DNA of 64,000 nt, from NCBI GenBank assembly GCA_010909165.1, contig VJWM01000309.1:31532-95531 (forward strand), written 5' to 3'. This DNA comes from Anthoceros angustus (lineage: Eukaryota; Streptophyta; Anthocerotopsida; Anthocerotales; Anthocerotaceae). Under the pieces are notes generated by a model. The model did no database searches, was not told the DNA's origin, and saw only the letters and a program-made list of their open reading frames with translations. A program made the position numbers and the translations under genes. Position 1 is the stretch's first letter. Every line of letters begins with the position of its first letter. Below, one piece after another: positions 21,045 through 31,480 of the stretch.

Positions 21045-21060
21045 CATCTATATAAGTGGA
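21045..21060 (+). promoter_or_regulatory. TATA box of the root-cap protein gene
   Basis: catctatataagtgga lies about 125 bp before the ATG at 21177. Upstream, a stretch with acatgta(c)at(g)tgtt and (g)taccataaccatcacat is present twice (about 20918-20965 and 21005-21050), a promoter-proximal duplication of roughly 85-90 bp. Confidence 0.6.
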
Positions 21061-21176
21061 CCTCTTGAACCCCTTCATCCATCCGCTCCATTCACAATCT
21101 TGTTTCTCCACCGTCTCTCCCACAAGGTTGTGTTTCTCTTGTCTCTTGGCCTCTAGGATTCTCAAGGCCCAACAAG

Positions 21177-22214
21177 ATGAAGACAATCGCAGTTATGGCT
21201 CTTTTGTTCATTGCAGCAATATATGCAGAGGCGAATGCAGGGACCAAACCTATTCAAAACAACCCTCCAACTTCCGGGCATAGTTCTCCACCCACTCGTA
21301 GACCTCCTACCCCTCCTAAGAGTAAGTTCTCTCCACTTCTTTCACCAGGTTTCCTATTTTGGAGTTGTATAGCATGAGTTATCATGGGCTTCCCTTGGCT
21401 TGGCAATCCTGACCATCCGCACGTCCACGCAGACCACTGCCCTCCAGGCTCCGTGTGCAAGGACCCGGTGATGAAGACCCAGAGCGGGCAGCAATTCTAC
21501 TTCCACGGGACCAAGAACGCCGACTTCTGCCTGGTCTCCGACAGGGAGCTGCACATCAACGCGCACTTCATCGGGCTGAGCGGCTCCAACTCCAACGTGA
21601 AGCACGATTTCACATGGGTCCAGTCCCTCGGAGTGCTCTTCGCCGGGAACCAGCTGTACATCGGGGCAAGGAAGGTGGCGGCCTGGGATCCCGCCCAGGA
21701 CCAGCTGGTGATGGTGCTCAACTCCGAGCCCCTGGTCCTCCCCGCCGGAGCTGGCGCAGTCTGGCAGTCCCCCGACCTCGGCGTCTCGGTCACCCGGACC
21801 GAGTCCGCCAACGCCGTCGCCGTCGACGTCGCCGGGTACGTGAAGCTCACGGTTTTCGTGACCCCGGTTAGCGCCCAGGACGACGCGGCGCACGGATACG
21901 GCGTGCCCTTCGGCGCCGACTGCATGGCGCATCTGGATGTTGGGTTCCAGTTCGCGAGCTTGTCGGAGCAGGTGAGCGGCGTGCTCGGCCAGACCTACTC
22001 CCCGAGCTTCCAGATGCCCGCGGGATCTGGAGCCGGATCCATCCCCAGCATGGGGGAGAAGGAGAAGTACGTCACTTCTGGCGTCATGGCGCCTGACTGC
22101 GCCGTCTCCCGCTTCAACACGGCTGCTGCGTCCAGCCTGCTAGTCGGCGAGGCGCAGTCCATCACATGCGGCTCTGCCGACGCCACGGGGCTCGGCATGG
22201 TCTGCCGCCGTTAG
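21177..22214 (+). CDS. Root-cap / LEA-like secreted protein
   Basis: Exon 1 (21177-21321) encodes a signal peptide (KTIAVMALLFIAAIYAEANA) and a Pro-rich spacer. Exon 2 (21433-22214) completes the split codon and gives a product of about 308 residues. Exon 2 matches the plant root-cap domain family: FYFHGTKNADFCLVSD, LHINAHFIG, DFTWVQSLGVLFAGNQLYIG, DVAGYVKLTVFVTPV, VLGQTYSPSF and APDCAVSRF. Cysteines flank the domain (HCPPGSVCKD and the GMVCRR end). The family is secreted and of unknown biochemical role, linked to root-cap cells in flowering plants. Exon 2 is strikingly GC-rich, while its flanks and intron are AT-rich. The gene appears intact. Confidence 0.9.
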
Positions 22215-22836
22215 AGGGACAAACCAATACCGAGCAACAAACCAATATCGAGCAATACCGAGCATAAATGTGTGAAACGAAGTCTCGCACATTGAAAATC
22301 AGCGCGCCCCAGCATAAGGGAAAACGCTGCCTGTCGTTTTTTTTTTTTTTGTTAGTTGTTGTTCTGTGTACGTACATGTGTAGCCTCGCAGTTCCTTCGT
22401 CCTTATGGGCGTGGAAGTGAGTGTCGCCGACCTCCAACGAGTCGGTACATCTCTGATGAATTGCGGGGAATCATCTTGGTATAAATAAAATCTTTCCCTC
22501 AGTCTTCCTGGACAAGCTCGGCATTCCTGCTGTGGCAACTTGAATAGCAACTCTAGACTGAAGATGTTTGATGACGTGGTTCACAATTCTATTTAGACTA
22601 CTTCCAGACAAGAATGTAGCTTGGAAGCTGAGTTAGGTCGTGAGCTAATTTACACCTGAAGGAGTTCTGCTCAGAAGAAGCAAGCAAAGAAGAAGCAAGC
22701 AAAGAAGAAGCAAGCAAACAGGCTCCGAGGATGTGCTGCAATAGATAAACAAGTTTTGACACCAGGGTTTTCTTCGTTTGCTGGGAGTGGATGTAGATTT
22801 TGATCTACCTTGGTAGGGAGGAGGGCGTGAAGTCGA
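22215..22836. other. Convergent 3' region
   Basis: 3' flanks of the root-cap gene (+) and the SirB1-like gene (-). It contains a T12 run at about 22339 and a 15-bp repeat (gaagaagcaagcaaa, three copies, about 22673-22720) that yields a spurious FACFF-repeat frame on the minus strand. Confidence 0.5.
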
Positions 22837-24996
22837 CTACCATGGGTCAGGAGGCACGTTCTTAGGCTGTGACGGGTTGGGTTGAGATCGCCAGCTTTGC
22901 TCAAGGAGAATCAGGCGCAGGCGCTCCAGAAGACGGTCGACTGCCACGTGCTCTTGTTCGGCAAGCGAGTTGAGGGATGCCGGAGTTCGTCTGAAGTCCT
23001 GGAGAATGCACATCGTCCGTACATGTGAGGGACGCAGGTTATGGAACTGTTAATATCAGGTTCATGATGTGGGAAAGGGCAACACACCTCAGACATGGAA
23101 TATGCCGAGAGATAAGAGTAGGCGTCCTGGTAGAGTCCACAGTGGAAGAGGAGCATCCCGTAGTCCCTCTTCTCAATCTCATCGGCACCCAGGAGGACAA
23201 GCCTTTCTGAAGCTGACGGAACAAACACAGAAAGATTATGTATGATAGGACCAACTAGGTCTTGTGGTTCATGTATCACAGACCGTTAGCCATGTGCACT
23301 GTACATACACATTGAAGGGCATACCTGCCAGAGCCCGGCGGATGTCTCCAAAACTTGAACTGGTCCATATCCCACGCTGCAATCGAAGCTGTGCAGCCCT
23401 TGCAAGAGCAGCATCTGCACCTCTGTTTCGTATCACATAACGGACAATGGTTGGAAGCGATCTGGAGCAATCGAGCAATTGATTGAACCTAGGGCACAAG
23501 AACATACTTGCTGCTTGATGGAGCTGCGAACAGGCTTTCATAGGGGGTCATGGAATCCGACCGGGTGCCTCTGCTGGCTGCATTGGCGGCCTCCAGAAAC
23601 TCAGAACCATGACTGGAGCTCGCGGAAGACTTCCAAGGCCAGAAAAGCTGCTTTAGGCTCCTGAGCACCTGACAGCTCTTCCTAAGTCAGCCATGACGAT
23701 CTGGGCAGCTAGGGTAGGACTGCTCAACTCAAATGCAGCATGACAGTGAAAGTTGTGGCCCAAGTACCTCAACAAGAAGAAGCTGTGGCGTTAAGACAAC
23801 CGGTTGGAGGGCTTCTCCTGAGGGTTCTCGAACCTCAGTCTTTATGTCAGGGTGGTTTGAAGTAGCATGGGCATGAGGGAAACCGAGAGGGTCAATTGGG
23901 AGCTCAACCTCCGCCAAAAAATCTGTCGCTCCAGAAATGTACAACCTTTTTACAAGTTCGCTGTAAATCAATGCTAGCATCAGTGGTGTTCCCATTCTCC
24001 GAGTCAGCACCTGCGAAAATGTACTGGTCAAATAAAGCTAGTGATGGAGATGACTTCACTGGTCAGAATCACTTTCAAGAGCTGTTTTTCTGCTTGAAGC
24101 TTTGCCCATGTGCAAGCACAGACATGTCTCAATCGAGCAAGTTCCTTACAGAGTTGAGGTAAGAGTCCCTTGCATCCGCAACGTAACCTGATGTGGCTCT
24201 CCTAAACCCCTGATTAAATCAGGCAAACACAAGCTTACTAGTAAGCAAGCTGTATCCATCTTCTATGGTCAACATAATGTGAGAAAGAAATGTCAAGTGC
24301 CTGGCGTCCTCACCTTGTACACAAACAAGAAATTGTCTAAAGCATCGAAGACTGCTGCGTCAGTAGCTCTTGCCGGCAAATAGTGCCCAGCGAATTCATT
24401 TGCCATTCCATCTATTCTCTCCATATATGAGTCCACAGGAAGTGGAACAGACGAGTGAGATACCAAAGCATCATCTTCTGCCGCTATGTCCAAGGCAGCC
24501 CTGGCAAGATCCAACGAACTGGTAATAACCCTGCCAACCTCAGCATTTTGCAGCTTCTCGATTTCTCTTGAAAAGTCTGCACGAGCAGCCTAGAGGGTTC
24601 AATACAAAATTAGAGCATGCCAGACCCTTGTGCTGAACGAAACTGTGCAATGCGACGGGAGAGGAGAGGAGCGTGTGAGAAAGAAAAGGCTTAAAACTGG
24701 GAATGCACACCAAAGACAGAAATGGGCGACGACGGATGTGGAAATACCCGAGCATGAAATGTGTCGAGACCTGCTTCATCCATAAAGTCATGAAGACAAA
24801 ACCTCAGCGGAGTGATGTCTTCACTGCTTTCCGCTTGAGAGGCTAAGCACCTGGAGGAAGTTCGAACAGGAGGTGAAAGCCAGGGCTCCCTGTTTGTGCT
24901 CAATCCTTGCTGTGTTGTCACAAGCCAAGACCCTGATCCGGAGGGCCTGTGATGGATAGAAACGGCACAGTGCCATCCCTGAAACATGGTGATCAT
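22837..24996 (-). CDS. SirB1 / transglutaminase-like protein, probably plastid
   Basis: Eight exons in consistent phase: 24996-24748, 24589-24314, 24209-24150, 24010-23768, 23668-23508, 23461-23325, 23212-23088, 22998-22837, about 470 residues. The N terminus is Ser/Arg-rich like a transit peptide. The SirB1-type core shows EDDALVSHSSVPLPVDSYMERID, split over exon 2, then VLTRRMGTPLMLALIYSEL with the acidic DFLAEVELPIDPLGF stretch. The C-terminal half (RDYGMLLFHCGLYQDAYSYL; EQEHVAVDRLLERLRLIL) looks like tetratricopeptide-type helices. Proteins of this form exist in plants and bacteria; their biochemical role is not established as far as I know. The start could lie slightly upstream (25029). 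The 3' end faces the root-cap gene. Confidence 0.85.
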
Positions 24997-25701
24997 CTTA
25001 TGAACAAAGGAAGGAATCTGCCGTTGCACAAGGGAAAAGCAACCCGGCAGCCCTCAGCAAGACAGATTTCAGTGCCTTGCAAATTCTAAATTTCCCATCT
25101 ACTAGCGCCAATCGCTCCTCCAATCTGGGTCAACAAGCAGGATTCGGGTCACTCGGAGCATGTACAGGAGGTGAGCTCATGAATTCATTGAATCAGCGAA
25201 TTCACCGAGCTGTCTCAGCAACAGTGCGAGACAACAGCGACTCTACGACGAAGTAAGCACAGCAGACTGCCGCTCTTGGGGCCGCATTTCTGCAAGGCGG
25301 GGTCCAGACTGACTCAAGAGCAACTTGGCAGCATGGCAGAAGCAAGCGGCGAAACCGTTTCGCCGGAAGGATGCACGCCATCGGACACAAGGATCGAGTC
25401 TTAGTGGTGACCGGGTTTTGCCAGGCGGAATCTGTATCTAGAATCCAGACGAAGCAGAAGTAGGAAGAACTGCCCAGGACCGATCAACTATCTACGTCTA
25501 CACCTGTTGCTCGCAAAAAAGAGCTCTCCAGGTGTCGTACTAGCCAGCTCTCTTTTCACAATGGCGACAGCTACATGCTGCGTGGTCTGGGGGAGCAGGA
25601 GCAAACTGCCACTTGGGCTTAGAAGTACTTCTGGAGCTAAAAAGAAGCCCTAGGCAAGAGAGCAAGACTCGGCAAGACGTGATTGAACGAGTTCATTTGA
25701 G
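24997..25701. other. Intergenic between two minus-strand genes
   Basis: Upstream region of the SirB1-like gene and downstream region of the next gene. The small frame at 25202-25390 (minus) has no recognised motif and is probably 5' untranslated or chance. Confidence 0.4.
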
Positions 25702-27293
25702 TCACACTATTTTGGTGGCTGCCTTGGAAGTATTCAGCACGTTCTTGACGTTTTCCTTCAGCTTTCCATACACCAAGTTGTTGATCCAGGGAATGTCCTT
25801 GTACTGGAACGCGGAGGACGAAGGAGCAGAAGAGGGGACCTTGCTTCTGCTTTTGTGTAACCACTCTCCTGCTTTCAAGTACCATTTGCTATCTGCAAAC
25901 ACGAGCGAACAAGACGGATCAATTCTCTAGCCATCAAAGAAGTAATTAAACCTGTGGCAGCATACTTTGGAGCATAACAGCTGGATGCCAATTCAATGCA
26001 TGTTCTGGCTTACCTTGGTTCCCATCTGCCGGCTTCGTTAAGGCATAACCATTTCGAGAAGCTAGCTGAATCTTTCTTGCCCTCTCCATAGCTTCCTTCT
26101 CTGCTTTCTCCCGAATGCGGTTCCTCTCCTTCCTCGGCGACCTGGTACTTCTGGGGCTGCTGATCAGAGGGGCGGGCCTGAGAGGGCTGCCCAACTCCAA
26201 ATCCATGCCGCGACGGTAGCCACCACCAGTAGTGGGTGATGCTGGTCTGGAGGTGCTGTATACAGGAGTGATGGACTTGATGCTCCCAGGACTAGTAGGA
26301 ATTGAAGTGCCATAACCTCGAGGACTGGGAGCATTGAGCGTTCGTGGGGAAGAGAGAAAACTCCTCCTCACATCATCCACCTTGGTAACAGATGCAGCCG
26401 GAGTCGCCCTGCCCATGGACGGGGACCTTGAAGGAGTGCGAGGGCTTCTGGGTAGCTGAGGATGTTGGGCAAACCCGGGAGTGGCCTTGGCTTGAGCACT
26501 TCTCCAGGAACTAGGAGTCCTTCCAGTGGACCACTGCTGCCTTGGTGCCCTGGATGACGACGGCGTCCGAGCCATCCTCGGTGTATTCCCTGACCTGTCA
26601 CGTACTACCACCAGAGACCGATCACTTCCGGCATCTGCAGCGAACTTGGAAGCTGAAGGGCTCCCCAGAAGTGCACCCACATCAATATCCGCCTCTATCC
26701 AGGCAGGAAGCTTCAATGGATCATGCAACATATCTGCAAGCTCTACGCTGGGCCTGTGGAACCCAATCTTGCACCTGGTTCCAGGAAACTTGCCCAGATA
26801 CAGCTGCACCCTGATGGGTAACCGGGGACGAGGCTTCATATCTCGTGTCGAGAGCACTGGAGCACATCTTGCCAATACGAAGCCATTCAGTCCCACGATG
26901 GGCATAACACCGACACTGCAAATCCACAAACCCATGTCAGACACAACACAATGCACTCGATCACTCTCCGTCACCTGCCAACGACCCGAAACAGCAATCC
27001 TGGAAGAAACAAGACACGTACCCCTCACAAAACCAGCAAGCCTCCTCGCTCGAAGCTACCTTCTTCCAGCCAAACAAGGGAGCTTTGGGCACGTTGAGCC
27101 CCGAGCCCTTGCACCTAGGACACCGGGTTCTATCCCCATCCACATTTCCCCACAACCCAGTCACCTGCTTCACCCACGTCTGAATCTTCTCAAAATGCCC
27201 CGCCGTCTGCTGCTCCATCTGGCGCGTAATCAGGGACCAAGAGAAGGGAACCCGCACCACCTGCGACATGGCCATACCCTCTCCACCCACCAT
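25702..27293 (-). CDS. Conserved-looking protein with DnaJ-like zinc motif and Ser/Pro-rich middle
   Basis: Three exons in matching phase: 27293-27022, 26915-26014, 25892-25702, about 454 residues. Exon 1 carries CPRCKGSG and, across the first intron, CWFCEGVG, two CxxCxGxG-type repeats as in DnaJ zinc fingers. The middle (residues about 190-310) is a low-complexity Ser/Pro/Arg region (RTPSSSRAPRQQ, SPRTPSRSPSMGR), which suggests a disordered or microtubule/DNA-binding segment. A basic helix follows (SPRKERNRIREKAEKEAMER), then a C-terminal block DSKWYLKAGEWLHKSR. I do not recognise a named family. The precise splice phase argues for a real gene. The start may instead be Met 27275. Confidence 0.7.
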
Positions 27294-27783
27294 CTCCTAC
27301 AGCCTTAATACCTCACCTCCACGCGCATTGCCAGTCTCCAAGAAACTTCTCCTTCTCCTTCTCCTTCACCCCAGCTCCCATCTCTCCTATCCTCCGTCCT
27401 TCCATCCAGCTGCACCTCCACCGATGCTCTCCCAAGAACCACACACAGCCCTACTTACTCCACAACGGTGCTAACAACACACACAATTCTGAAGCCTTTA
27501 CAAGACACTCCACGCCAATGCAACGCAACACTCAATTCCGAGCTCGGCAAAAACCCAGCAAGAAAAAATCACTAAGTCACTGACTGCCTGGCTGGTGATC
27601 TACCTAATGCCTAGCCCAGGCTTGTCTTCTTCTTCTTCTCGTTAGAGGGCACACGGATCTGGAGTGACCGCCTCCAAAGGCGGGATCCGCCGAGCCAATT
27701 TTGAACGAGAGGCCGGTATTCTAGGGCATCCTGGCGTTACGGCCCCGCCACGCGTGCCCCCCTGGCCACATGCTGTTCCTTGA
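27294..27783. other. 5' flank of the zinc-motif gene
   Basis: C/T-rich stretches (cttctcctt repeats at about 27347-27372) typical of a plant 5' leader on the minus strand. No other feature seen. Confidence 0.4.
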
Positions 27784-28263
27784 ATGCCTCGGGCTTTTGG
27801 TTGCGTTCACATGCCTCTCATGTCCAGACACGAGCTTCGGCTAACACAGCCTGATCTTGTTTTGCAGGAACCTAAACTTGATTATGGGTCAGCAAATGCC
27901 AAATTAATGGTTCTCACTTTCTCAAAGAGCCAGAACAAAATGAAGACTGTTTGGCAGGAGTCTCCTCTGAGCTCCTGTTACAGACTTACAGTACCGGGAT
28001 CTGAGTGGTATTACAGTTCAGGGATTCTGGCACCCAGAACACATAGTGACATCCATATATGGAATTCCAAGGAACAGTCCAATTTGGATTATGGATATGA
28101 AAAGCCTGAGGTGGCAAGTCAAGGTCTCTGGAACTCTGACATGGCAACCGTATATTGGGCACGAGCTGTGACTCCAGCGCAAGCTGATGAACAAAAACCC
28201 GCACTCAATCAGCCGGAAGAAGGATGTCCAAATGGAAATCAGCATCCTGCAGCCTGGAAATAG
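27784..28263 (+). CDS. Hypothetical ORF
   Basis: An open frame of 159 codons without recognised domain. Its middle (about 27870-28200) keeps an even amino-acid mix (KLDYGSANAKLMVLTFSKSQ, YYSSGILAPRTHSD). An AG at 27864-27867 could be a splice acceptor, so it might be an exon or part of an untranslated region. Weak support. Confidence 0.2.
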   Translation: MPRAFGCVHMPLMSRHELRLTQPDLVLQEPKLDYGSANAKLMVLTFSKSQNKMKTVWQESPLSSCYRLTVPGSEWYYSSGILAPRTHSDIHIWNSKEQSNLDYGYEKPEVASQGLWNSDMATVYWARAVTPAQADEQKPALNQPEEGCPNGNQHPAAWK

Positions 28264-28337
28264 AGCTGTTGGAAGACCCCGTCACAACTGGATGACCTTC
28301 CTCCATCATATGTGAAGCAAGCGTATATCGGGAGGCT

Positions 28338-30110
28338 TCAGTTGGGAATTCTGTCCTTCAGGTACTGCAAAAGAGCTTTGGTTCCACGCTCCAGGAGAGG
28401 GCGGCGGATGGTACGGAGGGGGTTCCCTTCAACCTTCAAGCTGCGGAGGGATGACTCCAGCAAACCCAGCTTCGGAGGCAGGACAGAGATGTTGTTGTCT
28501 GCCAGGTTCAGCTCCTCCAGCTGGGTCAACTCAGCGAGACCTTCGATGACGACTGAGATGGAGTTTTGGCTTAAGTCCAGGACTCGCAGGTTAGTCAAGA
28601 GGTGCACATCAGCTGGTATATCCTGTAGCTGCATTCGCTGGAGTCTGAGTTCCTTGAGGTCAGGCATCTGTGAGAGAGATGGGGGAGGTGGGAGAGGAGC
28701 CTTGATGCCACTCAGATCCAGTATGTGCAGCTTGGAGACGTCTGCAAACGCACCCTGAGGAAACTGAAGCAGTGGATTGCGTGCCAGCACCAAATGACGA
28801 AGGTTAGGCAATGACGACAAAACAGAACCTGGCCACTCTTGGATCCTGTTGTCAGCCAAGAGAAGAGTTGTGAGAGTGGAGCAGCTTTGGACCTCGGCAG
28901 GGAGCTGCTGGATGTTGTTCTTGCACAGATCCACTGTAGTGACTACATCCCCTGTCCAAACTTCGGCAGGAACAGCATCTAGCTTCAACCCTGAGAGTGA
29001 CAAGACCTTGGATGAGACCGCCTGCCTGGCCGCCATGACCACTACCTCCTGTACATCTGCCCCAAAAACATTGCCAGAAGCAGCAGCTGGAGTGCTGGCC
29101 TCCTCTGGCACCGGCAACCTGCTTCTCAGGAACTTGAGCAACGAAGGTGTTGATCCAGAGACCATAGAGCTTCGAAGAGACCGTAATGGATTCCCTATAA
29201 GCACCAGCTTCCGTAAGGTTGTCATGTTCCCAAGTTCTGCTGGCAAACCTGCCAAGTTGTTGTTGGACAAGTCCAGAACTGACAGACGCAGGGAGCAAGC
29301 CTCCACGGGAAACACTGTGAGCTGGTTGCCATGCAAGTCAAGTGTGGCCAAAGCTTTCAGACATCCTATCTCCGGCGGGAGAGACGAAACACGATTCAGG
29401 CCAAGGGACAGTTCAGCAAGAGAAGCACAACCAGAAATTGCAGGAGACAGAACTGAGATGCGGTTCTGATGAAGATCCAGCCGGATCAAACGGACGAGTA
29501 CTTCCAGCCCTGAAGGCATCTCCGTCAAACAATTCTTTGCAGCATTGAGCTCTGTGAGAATAGGGAAGCACCCAACATCCAGCAGCTTCACAAGCTTATT
29601 CCCCTCAGTCTCCAGCACTGCCAAGCGAGAGCAGCGCGCTAGTTCCTCTGGCAAGGTGATGAGTCGGTTATTCGATATCCTAAGATCAACCAGAGCCCCG
29701 CAGTTGCCGATGGTAGCAGGAAGGTTCTCTAACAGGTTGTTGGAACACTGCAACTTGACAAGTGCCGACAGACACCCTATCTCGTCAGGAAGCTGAACCA
29801 GGAGATTACCAGACACATCAATTGACTTCAGCAGAATCAGACTGCCAATTGAAGAAGGCAGGCTTGCCAGCTTATTGTAGCTGAGATTCAGAAGGGTCAA
29901 GGATGTCAGGGATCCAATCTCGTCCGACAGAACCTTTATACTGTTGTGCGCAAGAATCAGTTTCTGCAACTCCACCATCTCCCACCACTTCTCATCTGAG
30001 CCAGGTGCAGTCTCGATCGGGATGTACAGTTGAGGAGGCACCTCTGTCAAAGCCCTGTTGGACAGATTGAGAGAGCCTGACGCTCGTGCTGCCTTCAGCA
30101 GCTTCTCCAT
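28338..30110 (-). CDS. LRRC40-like leucine-rich repeat protein, intronless
   Basis: A single uninterrupted frame of 590 residues, the full length of the LRRC40 family (about 600). It opens with KLLKAARASGSLNLSNRALT and WWEMVELQKLILAHNSIKVL, which resembles the plant members. Leucine-rich repeats of about 23 residues (LxxLxLxxNxLxxLPxxIG) fill residues about 45-330 and 350-580. Each half closes with the same signature: GNPLRSLRSS...LLKFLRSRLP and GNPLRTIRRP...LLQYLKDRIPN, pointing to an internal duplication. The protein is presumably cytosolic and scaffold-like; no catalytic domain. The absence of introns contrasts with every other gene here and suggests retroposition or intron loss. No poly(A) tract or target duplication is evident. 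Confidence 0.92.
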   Translation of the reverse strand: MEKLLKAARASGSLNLSNRALTEVPPQLYIPIETAPGSDEKWWEMVELQKLILAHNSIKVLSDEIGSLTSLTLLNLSYNKLASLPSSIGSLILLKSIDVSGNLLVQLPDEIGCLSALVKLQCSNNLLENLPATIGNCGALVDLRISNNRLITLPEELARCSRLAVLETEGNKLVKLLDVGCFPILTELNAAKNCLTEMPSGLEVLVRLIRLDLHQNRISVLSPAISGCASLAELSLGLNRVSSLPPEIGCLKALATLDLHGNQLTVFPVEACSLRLSVLDLSNNNLAGLPAELGNMTTLRKLVLIGNPLRSLRSSMVSGSTPSLLKFLRSRLPVPEEASTPAAASGNVFGADVQEVVVMAARQAVSSKVLSLSGLKLDAVPAEVWTGDVVTTVDLCKNNIQQLPAEVQSCSTLTTLLLADNRIQEWPGSVLSSLPNLRHLVLARNPLLQFPQGAFADVSKLHILDLSGIKAPLPPPPSLSQMPDLKELRLQRMQLQDIPADVHLLTNLRVLDLSQNSISVVIEGLAELTQLEELNLADNNISVLPPKLGLLESSLRSLKVEGNPLRTIRRPLLERGTKALLQYLKDRIPN

Positions 30111-31480
30111 TGTGGGAAGCTACTCAGAACCAGCTAGCTATTCCATGCCACAATCCTCTGAGAATGAGCAAATTTCGAATGAAAAGAAGCAGCACCGTCG
30201 TCCATTAAACAGCACGCAGTGAGGAATGTTGTAAAGCCATCTCGTATCCATATATGTGAGAAGAGCAATGTCCTGCATACATCTGACTGCGAGCAGAAAC
30301 AATGGCCCCGTCAGGAATGTGAAATGAATGAATGCTCCACATCACGGTTCCCCGATCTCCTCCAGATTCTATTGTGAATGTTAGATCATATCTCAGAACA
30401 AACGAGACCAGCTTCTAGAAACTGTCATGGAGCAGAAAGCCAGTGGACAGAAAAGCGTAGCAGACCTTGGAGGATCACAACAGCTTCTCTGTTCCTGGAG
30501 AGAAAGCAGCCCTCGATCTGACGAGAGCGATGGGAGCTCCAACCACCTCCACAAGCTCCTCCTCCTCTCTGAAGCAGTTGGTCGAGACTGAGGGCTCACA
30601 CGTGGGCCAGGATAACAGGACGCGAATGGCTCCGGTGAACACGGGAGCAAATGGTGGTGAGTTTTTTAGGTCAGGCAGCGGCTGTCGAGCGATTCTCCCA
30701 CTGACACGCTACAGGTGGGGATCGAGAGAGACAGATTGTGCTGCGGACCCTGAGCAAAGTACAGATAATATTTTGTGTGTGTCAATGATGTAAATTTGGT
30801 GTACACATGTCTGCTACACTATCCACAAAAGACTTCCAGCAGCAGTTGTGGTCCCGAAGACTGGCACAGATGTGCCCGTCTGTTCAGCTTGCTGTTTCTG
30901 CAGTTGAGAGTTGCGCTGATGAAGGCTGGTGCGTTTGCTGTGCAGTCTTCAAGCCCGCTAGGGAGAAGTTCAATGCAAGGGGGCTATGTGGGGGCCCTGC
31001 ATACTGCATCTCTTGCAAGGGCATGGAGGATTGGAGGGATTGACACCTTCCAGAGCACACGCATTGGGCGAGGGCGGAGCAGGAAAAGGGCTGATTGCGG
31101 AGCAAGTCTACAGGGCCTGAATTACCAGTTTTTCTGCTGCCTTTCCTCGAGCAGAGGTGCAACAATTCTGCTGCCGCTTGCAAACAGTTCTTTGTGCTGC
31201 AAAATCCATAGGCAGATTGGTTTGGAGGACGAGGGATTTTGCAAGCATGTTTCTGCTGGTGGTGGGAAGACGAAGAGAGTTGTGTTGGGGTTGATGGTCC
31301 ATCCACTGGCATGGACCGGGAGGTGTCCTGCACCTGTGCCATGTCGTCCTGACATTGCGTGTAGTTGCGCTTCACAGTCCATGATGCAGTCCTCCCCCCC
31401 GGAATCAACTGGTGACGAGGTCTTTATTGGGGGCATTTTTCTGTGGTGGAATCGAGTCTTGTGCCTTGTGAGAGAGAGTT
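30111..31480. other. Intergenic between divergent LRR and carrier genes
   Basis: Upstream regions of the LRR gene (-) and the OCT7-like gene (+). An open frame at 30775-31494 (plus) overlaps the start of the carrier in another frame and has no recognised motif. I treat it as 5' leader sequence. Confidence 0.45.

Noticed and set aside
21354-21932. 192-codon minus-strand ORF
   Set aside because: Shadow of the GC-rich root-cap exon.
26526-27308. 260-codon plus-strand ORF
   Set aside because: Antisense of the zinc-motif gene, whose splice phases and motifs support the minus strand.
28849-29469. 206-codon plus-strand ORF
   Set aside because: It is the antisense shadow of the LRR gene; periodic leucine codons keep the reverse strand open.
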